A stretch of DNA of 6,294 nt, from assembly GCA_028821035.1 (NCBI GenBank), contig JAPPHP010000140.1:1-6294 (forward strand). Direction: 5' to 3'. Made by a program: the position numbers and the translations under genes. Positions 5,665-6,294 of this stretch are shown in pieces (position 1 is the first letter of the stretch; the number at the start of each line of letters is the position of its first letter). The notes beneath the pieces were generated by a model that was not told where the DNA came from, ran no database searches, and was given only the letters and a program-made list of their open reading frames with translations. The stretch comes from Gammaproteobacteria bacterium (lineage in GTDB: Bacteria > Pseudomonadota > Gammaproteobacteria > Pseudomonadales > Azotimanducaceae).

Positions 5665-6293
5665 GAGGCGAGACCGAGCGCCCGCGCGAGGCCGATCCGC
5701 TGGATCTTGCCGGTCGCACCCTTCGGGATCTCGTCCACGAACACGATCGTGCGCGGCACCTTGAAGTCCGCGAGACGTTCGGCCACGAATGCACGGAGCG
5801 CCGCTTCGTCCACGCCGCCTTCCGGGCCGCGCACCACCGCCGCGGCGACCTCCTCCCCGAGCCGCGCGTGCGGCATGGCGAACGTGCAGACCTGGGCCAC
5901 GTCCGGGTGGTCGAGCAGGACCTCGTCCACTTCGAGCGGCGCGACCTTCTCTCCGCCCCGGTTGATGATCTCCTTCAGGCGGCCGGTCACCTTGACGTAG
6001 CCGTCCGCGTCCAGGTAGCCGAGGTCCCCGGTCCGGAACCACGACCCGTGAAACGCCGTGGCGTCGGCCGCCGGGTTGGCGAGGTAGCCGCGCATCACGT
6101 TGTCGCCGCGGATGACGATCTCCCCCTCCGTCCCGATCGGCACGACGCTCCCCGTCTCGTTCATGACGGACACTTCCGGCCCGGCCGCCGGTCCGACCAT
6201 GCCCGGCTTGCGCGGCGCCGGCGGCAGCGGGTTGGAACACATCTGGTGGGCGGCCTCCGTCATCGCGTACGCCTCGATGACGGGGGCGTCGAA
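5661..6293 (-). CDS. C-terminal part of an AMP-forming acyl-CoA ligase, oxalate-CoA ligase-like
   Basis: The last 210 residues of an adenylate-forming CoA ligase; the start lies beyond the right edge. Such enzymes activate a carboxylate with ATP to an acyl-AMP and transfer it to coenzyme A. Visible core motifs, numbered from the window edge, are YAMTE (9-13), TGD (88-90), GRLKEIINRGGEKVAP (104-119, including the hinge) and the C-terminal PKGATGKIQR with the catalytic Lys196. The stretch AYAMTEAAHQMCSNPLPP followed by RKPGMVG closely resembles the oxalate-CoA ligase group (plant AAE3, yeast Pcs60). I recall this similarity from knowledge of the family and have not searched for it. The stop codon overlaps the ATG of the reductase gene (ATGA), so the two are co-translated. 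Other medium- or short-chain acyl-CoA ligases remain possible because the substrate-binding N-terminal domain is not in the window. Confidence 0.9.
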   Translation of the reverse strand, partial: FDAPVIEAYAMTEAAHQMCSNPLPPAPRKPGMVGPAAGPEVSVMNETGSVVPIGTEGEIVIRGDNVMRGYLANPAADATAFHGSWFRTGDLGYLDADGYVKVTGRLKEIINRGGEKVAPLEVDEVLLDHPDVAQVCTFAMPHARLGEEVAAAVVRGPEGGVDEAALRAFVAERLADFKVPRTIVFVDEIPKGATGKIQRIGLARALGLAS

Positions 6294-6294
6294 C

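Noticed and set aside
5665..6240. N-terminal extension of the PanE-like frame to 6240
   Set aside because: It overlaps the CoA ligase in another frame and has low-complexity Arg/Gly sequence. The Rossmann GAGAIGG motif starts right after the ATG at 5664.
1..6294. CRISPR array or insertion-sequence transposase
   Set aside because: No regularly spaced repeats, no transposase or integrase motifs and no terminal inverted repeats were seen on either strand.

Overview
This window comes from a GC-rich bacterial genome. G or C dominates third codon positions, and there are two sharp AT-rich islands. No ribosomal or core marker genes are present, so the phylum cannot be fixed. A gammaproteobacterium, another proteobacterium or an acidobacterium would all fit. 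The mixture of toxin-family, partition-family, decayed and metabolic genes suggests an accessory or boundary region beside an ordinary metabolic operon.

Layout. (1) Positions 1-935 hold the 3' part of an AbiEii/AbiGii-family nucleotidyltransferase toxin on the + strand, whose last codons look frameshifted. Facing it is a broken remnant of a cytidylyl/adenylyltransferase gene on the - strand. (2) Positions 936-1649 encode a six-helix membrane protein (- strand). A tRNA-Ala(CGC) gene with its own promoter diverges from it at 1721-1796. (3) Positions 1797-3744 are mostly one gene, an orphan ParB-like protein (- strand, 2026-3126). AT-rich islands at 1901-1957 and 3691-3732 flank this block. The promoter region of the ParB-like gene carries a perfect 16-bp palindrome, and the right-hand island contains an exact IHF-consensus match. 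No ParA or integrase is visible. (4) Positions 3745-6294 hold a - strand cluster read right to left: the C-terminal part of an oxalate/acyl-CoA ligase, a ketopantoate-reductase-family enzyme overlapping it by ATGA, and a tandem-domain universal stress protein 81 bases further on.

Working together. The ligase and the PanE-like reductase are translationally coupled and probably serve one pathway. Oxalate activation to oxalyl-CoA followed by reduction to glyoxylate is the most specific hypothesis, because a PanE-type enzyme has been implicated in that step in Methylobacterium. The universal stress protein may be co-transcribed. The ParB block looks like a small horizontally acquired segment next to a tRNA gene, although neither end is proven. 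The most useful leads are the CoA-ligase/PanE pair and the ParB gene with its palindromic promoter site.
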